64,000 bases of DNA, from contig NZ_CP011008.1 in NCBI RefSeq assembly GCF_001578185.1, positions 2,570,001 to 2,634,000 of the forward strand, written 5' to 3'. Positions within the stretch are counted from its first letter, which is position 1, and every line of letters starts with the position of its first letter. The stretch is from Peribacillus simplex (GTDB taxonomy: Bacteria; Bacillota; Bacilli; Bacillales; DSM-1321). Made by a program: the position numbers and the translations under genes. This document shows positions 18,349-26,649 of the stretch, in pieces. The notes beneath the pieces are model-generated. The model was not told the DNA's origin. It ran no database searches and worked only from the letters and a program-made list of their open reading frames with translations.

Positions 18349-19449
18349 TTATTTGAGTTTTTTGCCTAATTCAGGAGTAACCTCTTTCGCCCATCTGTCT
18401 GACACCTCTGCGCGGATTTCGGCAAACTTGGCGAAATCTGGTTTGAATGTTTTATCACTTTCTTTAAGTCCGATTGACTCTTCGAACTTCTCTGGAATTT
18501 TCATGCCTTCTACCGTCGGATAAAATCCTTTTTCGGAAATTAATGCTTGCGCTTCTTCACTGATTACATAGTTGATGAATTCAAGGGCTTCTTTGCTATT
18601 AGGCGTATTTTTCACTAGACCAGCGCTGAAAGCTTGAAGCGGTACACCTTCTTTAGGCACGGCCATCTTAATGGGAATACCTGAAACGGCTAGTTCACCA
18701 ATGGAGTAACTTCCCATGACCGTTACGTCAGCAGCTCCTTGTTGGACAGCTGGCATCATTTGCGTTGAGTTTTTATAAAAGGTATTGGAATAAGCTGCAA
18801 GATCTTTTGCCTTTTCAAGACCTGGTTCCATGTCTTCCGTACTGCCGCCGTTTGACATCGCCAGTCCATTAAGTGTATTGAAACCCCAGTCATTCGTAAT
18901 ATCTGAAAATGCCGTTTTACCCTCGTAATCAGGTGAGACAAGATCATTCCATGATTCAATTGATTTTAACCCTTTCTTTTTAAAGGTTTCCGTATTATAA
19001 GCTGGTGCAATGACTAAACCGAATGCTGGCGCGGCAGCCTTTTCAACCGGAATGAAACGTGGATCCACCGATTTCATATTGGGAACATTGGACTCATCAA
19101 TTGGTACGATCAGTTCCTTCTCCTTAGCGCGAATTACATCAACCGGTACAAACAGGGCAACATCTATTTGCGGAGCGTTCTTCTGTAATTCCACTTTAGA
19201 AAGGATTTCACCAGATAAACCGGAAATGTAATTTACGGTTATTCCCGTTTTTTCTTTGAACTTTGGAGCGATCACATCTCGGATGGCACTTTCGATGACT
19301 CCGCCATTCCCTGCTATCGTTATTTTTTTCTCTCCATTTTCACCTGCACCCGTTTGTACCGATTCTCCTGGCTTTTGCGGAGTTGGATTACCACACCCTG
19401 CAAGAGCGATCAATGCGATTATCAATAAAAGACTTAATATTTTCTTCAT
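18349..19449 (-). CDS. ABC importer solute-binding lipoprotein, PotD-like
   Basis: A 366-residue extracellular solute-binding protein (SBP_bac family 1/PotD-like). The ATG at 19449 (MKKILSLLLIIALIALAGC) is eight bases after GGAGG and gives a classical lipoprotein signal with lipobox LAGC, Cys19. The mature part (GVIESAIRDVIAPKFKEKTG...) has the two-lobe fold typical of polyamine and phosphonate-type binders. It captures the ligand outside the membrane and hands it to the two permeases. The gene begins 20 bases after the TAXI gene. Confidence 0.87.
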   Translation of the reverse strand: MKKILSLLLIIALIALAGCGNPTPQKPGESVQTGAGENGEKKITIAGNGGVIESAIRDVIAPKFKEKTGITVNYISGLSGEILSKVELQKNAPQIDVALFVPVDVIRAKEKELIVPIDESNVPNMKSVDPRFIPVEKAAAPAFGLVIAPAYNTETFKKKGLKSIESWNDLVSPDYEGKTAFSDITNDWGFNTLNGLAMSNGGSTEDMEPGLEKAKDLAAYSNTFYKNSTQMMPAVQQGAADVTVMGSYSIGELAVSGIPIKMAVPKEGVPLQAFSAGLVKNTPNSKEALEFINYVISEEAQALISEKGFYPTVEGMKIPEKFEESIGLKESDKTFKPDFAKFAEIRAEVSDRWAKEVTPELGKKLK

Positions 19450-19468
19450 ATTCATTACCTCCCATTTT

Positions 19469-20473
19469 TCATTGATTTTCAATAATTCCTTGTTCGCTAA
19501 AATATTTCATGGCTCCTGAATGAAATTCGAGTGGAACTTGTTTGGTTGCTTCCTCTATTGAAATATCAGAAGCGGCCGGATGTGTATGCTGCAGCTCAGG
19601 CAGATGTTCATATAGTGTTTTCACCAGATTGTAAGCATGCTGGTCAGACATTTCATCATAGGTTACCAAAACATTTTTAATAGAAATCGTTTGGACACTT
19701 TTTTTCATTCCCTTATATGTATCACTAGGAATTTCATTGGCAGTATAAACACCATATTGTTCCTGAAGGTGTTCAATAATATCTTTCGGGATTGGGATGA
19801 AGGAGAGTTCCGTTTGCCCGGATATGAAAGCGATTTCATTATTCGGAATTCCCGAAGAAAAGAAAGCGGCATCAATGGTACCATTTTGCAAGGCTTCTGC
19901 AGATTGAGAAAAAGATAGATAGGATAAATTCAATTGATCAAGCGGTAAATCCGTTTCTAATAGGATTCGTTCTGCCATTAGCCTTGTACCACTTCCGGTC
20001 GTACCAACATTAATGCGTTTACCAACTAAATCTTCCAAGGAATCAATATCATTTTGTTTCGTTGTAACAATTTGAACATAGTTGGAATATAGGGCCGTTA
20101 AAGCTCTTAACTTGGATTTATCCGTTTCAGGCAAATCAAGTACATCTACTGAGGTAAAACCAATTTCTGCGCGATGGCGGCTAACCAATTCAGTATTTTC
20201 GATGGAAGCATGGGTTACCTGGGTTCCTGAAACAGCTCCATTATATTTTTCAAGCATGTTTGACAATCTTTGTCCTAATGAATAATAAACCCCTGACATA
20301 TCTCCGGTTGCAATGATTAGGAGCCTATTTTTTAAATCCTGTCCTTCAGAAACTAATTGCCTCTGGATCAAGGTAGCAGGTTTTGAAATTTCCTGCTGCT
20401 CATTCATAAAAGAACATCCTGCCATGAAACAAAATAACACAGCGACTTTTATAAAGAGTGCTCCATTTTTCAT
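19469..20473 (-). CDS. TAXI-family solute-binding lipoprotein (orphan, no TRAP permease)
   Basis: A 334-residue protein with a lipoprotein signal (lipobox FMAGC, Cys20) and a TAXI domain (LLIATGDMSGVYYSLGQRLSNML, then VGKRINVGTTGSGTRLMAE). TAXI proteins normally feed a fused DctQM TRAP permease; none lies in this window. Instead it heads an operon for a complete PotABCD-like ABC importer. It may be a second receptor for that importer, a sensor partner of the adjacent histidine kinase, or serve a TRAP permease elsewhere. It starts at an ATG after GGAGG and has a sigma-54 promoter 29-45 bases upstream. Confidence 0.85.
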   Translation of the reverse strand: MKNGALFIKVAVLFCFMAGCSFMNEQQEISKPATLIQRQLVSEGQDLKNRLLIIATGDMSGVYYSLGQRLSNMLEKYNGAVSGTQVTHASIENTELVSRHRAEIGFTSVDVLDLPETDKSKLRALTALYSNYVQIVTTKQNDIDSLEDLVGKRINVGTTGSGTRLMAERILLETDLPLDQLNLSYLSFSQSAEALQNGTIDAAFFSSGIPNNEIAFISGQTELSFIPIPKDIIEHLQEQYGVYTANEIPSDTYKGMKKSVQTISIKNVLVTYDEMSDQHAYNLVKTLYEHLPELQHTHPAASDISIEEATKQVPLEFHSGAMKYFSEQGIIENQ

Positions 20474-20501
20474 AGTGGCCCTCCTTTCTTAATGAAAATA
20501 G

Positions 20502-20518
20502 ATGCAAGTACTATGCCA
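20502..20518 (-). promoter_or_regulatory. Sigma-54 (SigL) -24/-12 promoter
   Basis: TGGCATAGTACTTGCAT matches the -24/-12 consensus TGGCAC-N5-TTGCA with one substitution and exact spacing, 29 bases upstream of the TAXI start. The adjacent gene encodes an NtrC-type sigma-54 activator, which makes this a functional promoter by strong inference. Confidence 0.82.
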
Positions 20519-20529
20519 AGTCGATTAAT

Positions 20530-20563
20530 TGCTCTAAAACGCAAAGTTTGCCGATTTAGAGCA
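20530..20563. promoter_or_regulatory. Probable binding site for the NtrC-type activator (34-bp palindrome)
   Basis: Outer arms TGCTCTAAA and TTTAGAGCA enclose an inner dyad GCAAA-G-TTTGC, giving a near-symmetric 34-bp palindrome. It lies 12 bases upstream of the -24 element, about -55 from the inferred start of transcription, closer than typical enhancer sites. It is followed by the terminator of the regulator gene and is separate from it. Confidence 0.6.
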
Positions 20564-20577
20564 TGATTCACCATCAT

Positions 20578-20621
20578 AAACCGGCATTTTTTGCCGGGTA
20601 CCCAGAAAAAAATGCCGGTTT
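20578..20621 (-). terminator. Terminator of the two-component operon
   Basis: AAACCGGCATTTTTT and AAAAAAATGCCGGTTT form a 15-bp stem just downstream of the response regulator stop codon. Confidence 0.75.
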
Positions 20622-20635
20622 AGACTATTAGCCTT

Positions 20636-22012
20636 TTATTCTTCTTTTGAAATGAGCTTGATTTTATCACGAAGGCTCCTTTCAGAAATCTTTAGGATTT
20701 GGGCTGTTTTTTGCCGATGGTTTTTACAATATTGAAGAGTGGCCGTTATGACTTTTTCCTCTATTTCTTTCATGGATATGCCAATCGGGATTCTGAAACT
20801 GTTAAAATCATCGTCAATGCCATTCGGCTGGAGAATGAACTTCTGTTCTTGAACATATTGTGGCAAGTCGGTATCTTCCATTCTTTTCGAGTTTGATAGG
20901 GCAACAGCATATTCTATAATATTACCAAGCTCACGGACATTCCCTGGGTAATGATAATCCAGCAAAATCCGACGTGCGGTTGCCGAGAAAGCCTTGTCTT
21001 CCCGGTTCATATCGGTAGAGTGCTTTTTTATAAAATAATCCATAAGGATGGGTAAATCTTCTTTTCTATCCCTTAACGGCGGCATCGAAATGGGAATGAC
21101 ATTTAACCTGAAATACAAATCCTCCCTAAATTCACCTTCCATTACCATTTGCTCCAGGTTTTTATTGGCTGCACTTATAATACGGACATCCAGGGATATT
21201 TTTGTATTGGAACCTAGAGGCGTCACCTCTCGTTCCTGCAACACCCGTAATAATTTGACCTGAAGAGGAAGGGGCATTTCACTAATCTCATCCAGAAAAA
21301 GGATGCCTTCATTAGCAGCAACGAATTTCCCTTCCTTCCTCTGAGTTGCACCGGAAAAAGCGCCTTTTTCATAACCGAACAATTCAGATTCCAGCAGCAT
21401 CTCAGGAATTGCAGCACAATTGACAATCTGCATGGGTTTGTTTTTCCTTCTTCCCAGAGTATGGATGTTTCGGGCTACAAGCTCTTTTCCAGTTCCACTT
21501 TCACCTGTGATAAGAACACTTGAATCAATATCTTTCACTCTTTCGATCATTGAAAAAATACGCTGCATCGCTTTGCTATTACCAAGGAAGTTCCCAAATC
21601 CTTTTTGCATCTCTAATTCTTCATGTAATGTCTCCAATTTATTGGACATCTGTTTGAATTCGGCTGCCCTCATCAAGAGCAAAGAAAGTTCTTCTATATT
21701 AATGGGCTTTTCAATATAGTAGTAGGCCCCTTTTTTTATGGCATCGATGGAAGTTTCAATAGATGAATAGGCAGTCATCATGATGACTGTTACGTTAGGT
21801 GCTATTTGTTTGATTTTCTGCAGGACATCAAGTCCACTTTTATTTCCTATCCTCAAATCAAGTAACACAATATCAAAAGGCTGATCGTCGATCTTCCGAA
21901 GACCCTCATCCGGGTCCGTAGTTGTCACTACTTGATAAGAATCTTCCAATGCAAAGCTAAGAGCGGTGCAAATAGCAGGTTCATCGTCAATCACCAATAC
22001 ATTCATTTTCAT
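20636..22012 (-). CDS. NtrC-family sigma-54-dependent response regulator
   Basis: A 458-residue regulator with a receiver domain (1-120, phospho-acceptor Asp52 in IVLLDLR), an AAA+ sigma-54 activation domain (about 145-380: Walker A GESGTGKE, Walker B ILFLDEISEMP) and a Fis-type helix-turn-helix (about 415-455, KTAQILKISERSLRDKI). The sigma-54-contacting GAFTGA loop reads GAFSGA, a conservative Thr-to-Ser change. It is partnered with the histidine kinase upstream (24 bases apart) and very probably activates the sigma-54 promoter at 20502. The ATG at 22012 follows AGGAGG. Confidence 0.9.
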   Translation of the reverse strand: MKMNVLVIDDEPAICTALSFALEDSYQVVTTTDPDEGLRKIDDQPFDIVLLDLRIGNKSGLDVLQKIKQIAPNVTVIMMTAYSSIETSIDAIKKGAYYYIEKPINIEELSLLLMRAAEFKQMSNKLETLHEELEMQKGFGNFLGNSKAMQRIFSMIERVKDIDSSVLITGESGTGKELVARNIHTLGRRKNKPMQIVNCAAIPEMLLESELFGYEKGAFSGATQRKEGKFVAANEGILFLDEISEMPLPLQVKLLRVLQEREVTPLGSNTKISLDVRIISAANKNLEQMVMEGEFREDLYFRLNVIPISMPPLRDRKEDLPILMDYFIKKHSTDMNREDKAFSATARRILLDYHYPGNVRELGNIIEYAVALSNSKRMEDTDLPQYVQEQKFILQPNGIDDDFNSFRIPIGISMKEIEEKVITATLQYCKNHRQKTAQILKISERSLRDKIKLISKEE

Positions 22013-22036
22013 ATTACTCCTCCTCATTCCAGGCTT

Positions 22037-24046
22037 TTATTCGATATATAAAGGTAGTAAAATGGTGAATTTCGTTCCTGAATTAGGATAACTTTTCACA
22101 TGGATATCTCCGTTATTTTCTTTAATTAACCTATACGATAACGTAAGTCCCAAACCGACGCCCTTTTCTTTATTTGTGAAAAAAGGCTCGAAAATATGGT
22201 TCAGTTCCTCCCGTTTCATCCCCTTTCCTGTATCGGATATGGCAATCCGCCCTGTTTTTTCGTTTTCTTTATCAATGGTGATTTTAATGGTCTTTTCCTT
22301 TGTTTCTTCAACGGCATGAATCGAATTCAACACCAAGTTAAGAAGTACCTGTTGAATTTGTTGTAAATCTATATAAAAAATAAGGTCCTCCTCAATCGTT
22401 TGCTCGAAATTTATTTGTTTTTTTTCCATTGTCACCTTATGAAAAGCAAGTAATGATATAAGGTCATTAGCGTGGCAATTTGTAATATTTGGCGGTCGCG
22501 GACGAGCATATTCAATTAAATCGGTAACAATCGCATTCAGCCGGTTTACTTCAGTAGGCAAGTGTTCCATTAGAACTTGTCGGAATTGAGGATTATCATA
22601 TTTACTCGGCAGTAAATCAATGAATGCTTTAATCGATGTTAAAGGATTCCTGATTTCATGTGCGACACCTGCAACTAGTTGGCCAAGAGCGTGCAGTTTT
22701 TCTTGTGTGACCAATTTTTTCTCCAATGTTTTCTTTTCCGTCTCATCATTCATGGAAAGTAAGTATCCAGTTTGTATTTCTTCAGAATTGAACATCTTAT
22801 GCATCGAATATGAAATGACCTTCTGTTCATTTTCTTCGTTTATTACCAAGATCCGAAAAGAACCCGTACGATTTTTCGTATTTTGTTCTTGATGGGAAGC
22901 TTCGAAATTCCCCATTAATTTCGAATGATTCGAAAAATTCAGAATCATTTCCTTGGAAATGTTTAGAATGTCCGATGCCTTTGCATTGCAGCTGGTAATC
23001 ATGAAATCGAGATCAAATGTTATGATGCCAGTATTGATATTGTTTAAGATTTGTTCTTTGAACGCTTTGCCATTAGCGATGTTTTGCCGTTGTTTCTCTA
23101 AATCCTTATTTAATAAATGTAATTTCAACGTCTGGTTATGAACGGATTTTTTCAGCTTTTGATTCCATATATAAATAACTAGAAGGACAAGGGCTACTAC
23201 AGTTAAGATTATGATTAGCCAAAATATGAATTGCTCCAACCTGGCAATTTTTTGATTGGACTGTGGCATGATCCATTTGTCAATTATCCCGTTGATATTC
23301 CGGTTCGCTTTAAGTTCTGTAAGTGTATTGTCCATCATGAAAAGAAGCGTTTGATTCCCTTTTTTTACTGCAATCGTATAATCCGCGGGTTCAATAACTT
23401 CATCGAGAATGATGTAATTCTTTTCCTGGCGGAACTTTCTCAAATAGAAGTCTGCAGTCCATTTGTTTCCAATGAACACATCTGCACGATTGTTCAATAA
23501 TGTTAAAATGCCCGAGTATTGATTTGAAACGGTCGTTAAGTTTGTATTCCTCATATTGAGAAATGTACTGATTACAGGTGTGTTATAGTCAAGGACAACA
23601 TGTGAATAACGTAAATCCGTTAACGTATGAATATCCTGTTTCCTTTTACTAGGGATGATAATTGATTGGGACATGGTAAAATAAGATTGAGTGAAATCAA
23701 GTTGATTATCTTTTTCAGTATTATAGGTACTTCCAACAATTGCATCAATTGTTCCGTTCATTAAGGCTTTTTCCGCTTCTTGCATCCCCATCGGAATATA
23801 TTCGAAATCAACCCCATTATATTTTGCTATTTCCTCCATTAAATCAATATTGATCCCTGTCAGCTCACCAGCTTCATTTTCAAATGAAAATGGAGGAAGG
23901 GCACTTTCTTCAGCAATTTTAAAAGTTCTTTGTTCAGCAAAAATAGCGGGAGACCATAATGTTTGAACAAAGAATACAAAACAAAATATACATAGTTTAA
24001 ACATCCGCTTTTTAATTAAGAACCCTCCTTTTATGTCGATATTCAT
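22037..24046 (-). CDS. Histidine kinase with extracellular solute-binding domain
   Basis: A sensor kinase: signal sequence (about 12-37), SBP_bac_3 ligand domain (40-262), one transmembrane helix (273-294), short coiled coil, PAS domain (about 330-435), HisKA with His463 in VAHEIRNPL, and HATPase_c (N box LNLVLNSIHA, G boxes DTGKGM and GVGLGL). The external domain probably binds an amino- or organic-acid ligand and reports through the NtrC-type partner. The start is uncertain: the ATG at 24046 has only a weak site, while a perfect AAAGGAGG lies within the frame, seven bases before an ATT at 24016 that would begin right at the signal sequence. Confidence 0.88.
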   Translation of the reverse strand: MNIDIKGGFLIKKRMFKLCIFCFVFFVQTLWSPAIFAEQRTFKIAEESALPPFSFENEAGELTGINIDLMEEIAKYNGVDFEYIPMGMQEAEKALMNGTIDAIVGSTYNTEKDNQLDFTQSYFTMSQSIIIPSKRKQDIHTLTDLRYSHVVLDYNTPVISTFLNMRNTNLTTVSNQYSGILTLLNNRADVFIGNKWTADFYLRKFRQEKNYIILDEVIEPADYTIAVKKGNQTLLFMMDNTLTELKANRNINGIIDKWIMPQSNQKIARLEQFIFWLIIILTVVALVLLVIYIWNQKLKKSVHNQTLKLHLLNKDLEKQRQNIANGKAFKEQILNNINTGIITFDLDFMITSCNAKASDILNISKEMILNFSNHSKLMGNFEASHQEQNTKNRTGSFRILVINEENEQKVISYSMHKMFNSEEIQTGYLLSMNDETEKKTLEKKLVTQEKLHALGQLVAGVAHEIRNPLTSIKAFIDLLPSKYDNPQFRQVLMEHLPTEVNRLNAIVTDLIEYARPRPPNITNCHANDLISLLAFHKVTMEKKQINFEQTIEEDLIFYIDLQQIQQVLLNLVLNSIHAVEETKEKTIKITIDKENEKTGRIAISDTGKGMKREELNHIFEPFFTNKEKGVGLGLTLSYRLIKENNGDIHVKSYPNSGTKFTILLPLYIE

Positions 24047-24261
24047 GCAGTCAATAACCCTCGGCTAAAAAACATCCTGTAATAATACTTCTCCAATTAG
24101 GACTTGAACCCTTTAAAATGTAAAAGATTCTTAGTATAATCTGACACAATCCAACAATTACCTACAAAATGGTGTGTTTCTGAATTTTATCCTGTCCTAA
24201 CCTAGCTAAGGTGTTTAGCAAAATTAAAGTAGAAGAAGAGCCAGTTTACTAAAAAGATCCA
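24047..24261. other. Upstream region of the sensor kinase gene
   Basis: AT-rich and without genes. A TATACT element lies near 24135 on the minus strand but no matching -35 could be paired with it. The gene-free zone continues to 24992 and holds the repeats and remnant listed separately. Confidence 0.35.
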
Positions 24262-24355
24262 GATATTTCAGAAATCCGCTCCCTTTCCGCCAACTGTCTG
24301 CCAAGCCTCATCAAAGCAAGCGTCTGGGGTCTCTTCTAGCCCGTTATTCGGCAGG
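24262..24355 (-). repeat. Dispersed GC-rich repeat, copy 1
   Basis: On the minus strand this reads GCGACACTCCTGCC...GAAGAGACCCC...CTTGCTTTGATGAGGCTTGGCAG...GGAAAGGGAGCGGA. The segment TGCCAAGCCTCATCAAAGCA (24298-24317) recurs in copy 2 near 27059. It resembles a family of GC-rich intergenic repeats seen in Bacillaceae genomes. Confidence 0.55.
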
Positions 24356-24474
24356 AGTGTCGCAAATTTCTTCATTCTAATGAGGGTTTCATCTTAAAAA
24401 CATCAAGGATAACCAAGTTTTCCTTAAAATCATGGTTTGTAATTAGACCCTTCGGAGCATCCAGACATTGACAA

Positions 24475-24580
24475 AATTATGTTAAAGTATTTTCAATTTA
24501 AAGACTTATTAACATTTTCCATAATGCTCCAAGATGATAAGCCAAGTGGGCAATGATCACATTTACATTTGTCAGCCATT
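24475..24580 (-). pseudogene. DinB-like C-terminal remnant, copy 1
   Basis: The minus strand reads KWLTNVNVIIAHLAYHLGALWKM, which matches the metal-histidine C-terminal helix of DinB/YfiT-like proteins and closely resembles the second remnant at 27225-27683. No start or N-terminal domain is left. Confidence 0.5.
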
Positions 24581-24604
24581 TTCCTAAATAGAAATTTCAG
24601 AATT

Positions 24605-24648
24605 AAAAGCCCAATTTCTCAGTATTAAAATTGAGAAATTGGGCTTTT
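24605..24648. terminator. Bidirectional terminator
   Basis: AAAAGCCCAATTTCTCA and TGAGAAATTGGGCTTTT form a perfect 17-bp stem followed by T-rich sequence. Confidence 0.7.
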
Positions 24649-24723
24649 TGTTACTCCATATAAGTGCCTTATAATGGAATAACACATTATTTTTATTAGG
24701 TGGTTTCGTTGAAAATCATTACT

Positions 24724-24790
24724 TAAACCTTATTCAAGATAAGCACCCGTTAGTTCAAGAAAAGCGTACTTTTCAGCAAAAGCCAAAGGA
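24724..24790 (-). repeat. Intergenic repeat containing TTATCTTGAATAA, copy 1
   Basis: On the minus strand GCTTATCTTGAATAAGGTTTAA and ACGCTTTTCTTGAACTAACG are seen. The first block recurs almost exactly on the plus strand at 55284-55306, where a similar CGCTTTTCTTGAG block follows it. Confidence 0.45.
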
Positions 24791-24992
24791 TACACTTTTG
24801 TGCGCAGTATTTTTCTTTTGTTAGGTGGAATGCGTAAAACTGTTACATGGTAGTTTGCTTTCACTCTACGGATCACTTTTTGTTTTTCCCCTTATTTGAT
24901 TGAGTGGCTACCTGCGAACCAAAAGGAGTTCGAATTATCGCAAAGTAAGGTAATATCTTAGGACTTGATTAATTATTTTCTCATCGAATATA

Positions 24993-25586
24993 CTAATCCT
25001 TTAATCCCTTTCCATCGAGAATTTGCTGCATATATTTTTCAACCCTTGATACTCGAGTTTTGGATTGTTTGGGTTGTGAAAAATAAAGAATGTATGCTCT
25101 TTGCCTTCCTGGGGTCAATGCTTCAAAAGCAGTTTTCAAGGCAGGGATTTCATCGAATTTATTTTGAAGTTCTTCAGGAATTATGAATTCTGTATTACTT
25201 TTAAAATTCACTTCCAAACCGGCTTTTTCAACTTCAATGGCTTCATGAATATAGGCTTTCAAGATGGTTTCCATTGCAACTATTTCTTGAACATTGGTGA
25301 ACCGAATCTGGCGCGCCCCCTGTACATTCTCCGTTTGTTGGATTAGAATTCCATGGGTATCCTTTAACAAGGCACCTTTGTGAAACAAAAGCGCACAATA
25401 TTCTTTAAATCCATGTATTAAAACTATGTTTTTTTTCTCAAACGTGTAACAAGGATGCATCCATTTAAATTCTTCGGTCAGTTCACAGTCAAGAACGATA
25501 TTTCTTAACATCTCATATTCTTCTTTCCACTTTTTAGCTTTATCTAAAAATTCATCAACCTTAGGATTCGTTCTACTTTTTGTCAT
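24993..25586 (-). CDS. YdeI/OmpD-associated family protein (DUF1801-like)
   Basis: A 197-residue soluble protein with an N-terminal DUF1801-type domain (about 5-115: EEYEMLRNIVLDCELTEEFKW, YCALLFHKGALL) and a C-terminal OmdA/YdeI-type tail (ALTPGRQRAYILYFSQPKQSKTRVSRVEK), the usual arrangement of B. subtilis YdeI. The function of the family is not established; DUF1801 proteins have a frataxin-like fold. I prefer the ATG at 25586, nine bases after GAGGAG, to a GTG one codon earlier. Confidence 0.8.
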   Translation of the reverse strand: MTKSRTNPKVDEFLDKAKKWKEEYEMLRNIVLDCELTEEFKWMHPCYTFEKKNIVLIHGFKEYCALLFHKGALLKDTHGILIQQTENVQGARQIRFTNVQEIVAMETILKAYIHEAIEVEKAGLEVNFKSNTEFIIPEELQNKFDEIPALKTAFEALTPGRQRAYILYFSQPKQSKTRVSRVEKYMQQILDGKGLKD

Positions 25587-25668
25587 CACGGAACACTCCT
25601 CTTTCCGAGCAGTTTGCTTTTTTCTTATACGTTAGCTAAATACTAAAAAACAAGGCAGAGGTTTGGTC

Positions 25669-26061
25669 TTATAATACCTCCAACACGTTATTAAGTTCTT
25701 CGCCCATTTTGGCCCAACCATATTTCGCACCATTGAACGCTTGATCTTCTTTTTCGAATCCTGTTTGTTCGAGATGTAAGTGGGTTGTTCCATCCTCGTG
25801 CTTTAATGTCCATGTGACTGTAGTGTTTATACCGCCACCTACCCAGGTGTAAGATAACTTATGAGGCTCCTCGACTTCAAGAACTTCGGAATCAATAATT
25901 AAATTCCACTGTTCATTCCGAAACTGGAATTTATGTCCGACGACAGGTTTAATATCATTAGCCATTACCCATTTCCCAAGAGTATTTGCATCCGTTAAGG
26001 CAAGCCATACCTTTTCGATCGGGCTCTTAAAATTAAAATCTTGTAATACTGTTAAACTCAT
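25669..26061 (-). CDS. SRPBCC/AHSA1-family protein
   Basis: A 130-residue START-like domain protein: FNFKSPIEKVWLALTDANTLGKWVM at the N-terminus and the C-terminal GWAKMGEELNNVLEVL helix are typical of the AHSA1 (activator of Hsp90 homologue) subgroup, which binds hydrophobic ligands in a helix-grip cavity. The stop of the ArsR gene and its ATG are two bases apart, so they form an operon. ArsR-SRPBCC pairs are common in Gram-positive genomes; the ligand is unknown. Confidence 0.85.
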   Translation of the reverse strand: MSLTVLQDFNFKSPIEKVWLALTDANTLGKWVMANDIKPVVGHKFQFRNEQWNLIIDSEVLEVEEPHKLSYTWVGGGINTTVTWTLKHEDGTTHLHLEQTGFEKEDQAFNGAKYGWAKMGEELNNVLEVL

Positions 26062-26063
26062 TT

Positions 26064-26387
26064 TTATTCCTCCTCTAATATTTGATTTAAAAGTGATATC
26101 CTTTCACTCCAGAATTTTTTGTAAAACGATACCCAATCCTCAATTTCTCTCAATGGGGCAGCATTCAGCCGATAACGCGTTTCCCTGCCGACCTTTCTGC
26201 TGATCACGAGACCAGCCTCTTTAAGGATTGCCAAATGCTTTGAAACCGCAGTACGACCCATTTCAAAATGAACGGTTAACTCATTGAGTGGCAATTCTTC
26301 CACGTCCGCCAACAAACGTAGCAATTTGCGTCTTGTTGGATCAGCGATGCCTACATAAATATCACGCTCTTGATTTTTCTCGTTCAA
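26064..26387 (-). CDS. ArsR-family transcriptional repressor
   Basis: A regulator of about 107 residues with a winged helix (ADPTRRKLLRLLADVEELPLNELTVHFEMGRTAVSKHLAILKEAGLV) and a short C-terminal helix. It lacks the cysteine pairs of metal-sensing ArsR proteins and belongs to the metal-independent group that controls an adjacent SRPBCC gene. The start is probably the TTG at 26387 after AAAGGGGGGG; a GTG at 26393 lies inside that site. Two operator palindromes overlap its promoter, so it autorepresses. Confidence 0.87.
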   Translation of the reverse strand: MNEKNQERDIYVGIADPTRRKLLRLLADVEELPLNELTVHFEMGRTAVSKHLAILKEAGLVISRKVGRETRYRLNAAPLREIEDWVSFYKKFWSERISLLNQILEEE

Positions 26388-26408
26388 AATCACCCCCCCT
26401 TTTAATTG

Positions 26409-26457
26409 GACACCATTTGGTGTCTTTACTATATGACACCAAATGGTGTCCTGTCAA
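26409..26457 (-). promoter_or_regulatory. Promoter with two operators for the ArsR-SRPBCC operon
   Basis: TTGACA (26452-26457) and TATAGT (26428-26433) are 18 bases apart on the minus strand. The spacer contains GACACCAAATGGTGTC (26435-26450) and a second copy GACACCATTTGGTGTC (26409-26424) covers the transcription start. Both have arms GACACCA/TGGTGTC. Bound repressor would block polymerase at both points. Confidence 0.82.
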
Positions 26458-26649
26458 TTTTATTATTGCCATCACGGTATTCGTTTTATTCTCCTATCAT
26501 CAAGTCTATAGGTTCCTTCTTTATTATTTGTTCAATAGATTAAGCTTCAAACTTATTAAATCCTTTTACAACTAAATTTCCCTGTTAGTTAAATTAACCT
26601 TGTGACACAAGTGATGACCAATATTGTCAGTTTCCTTTTTCTGAAAATT

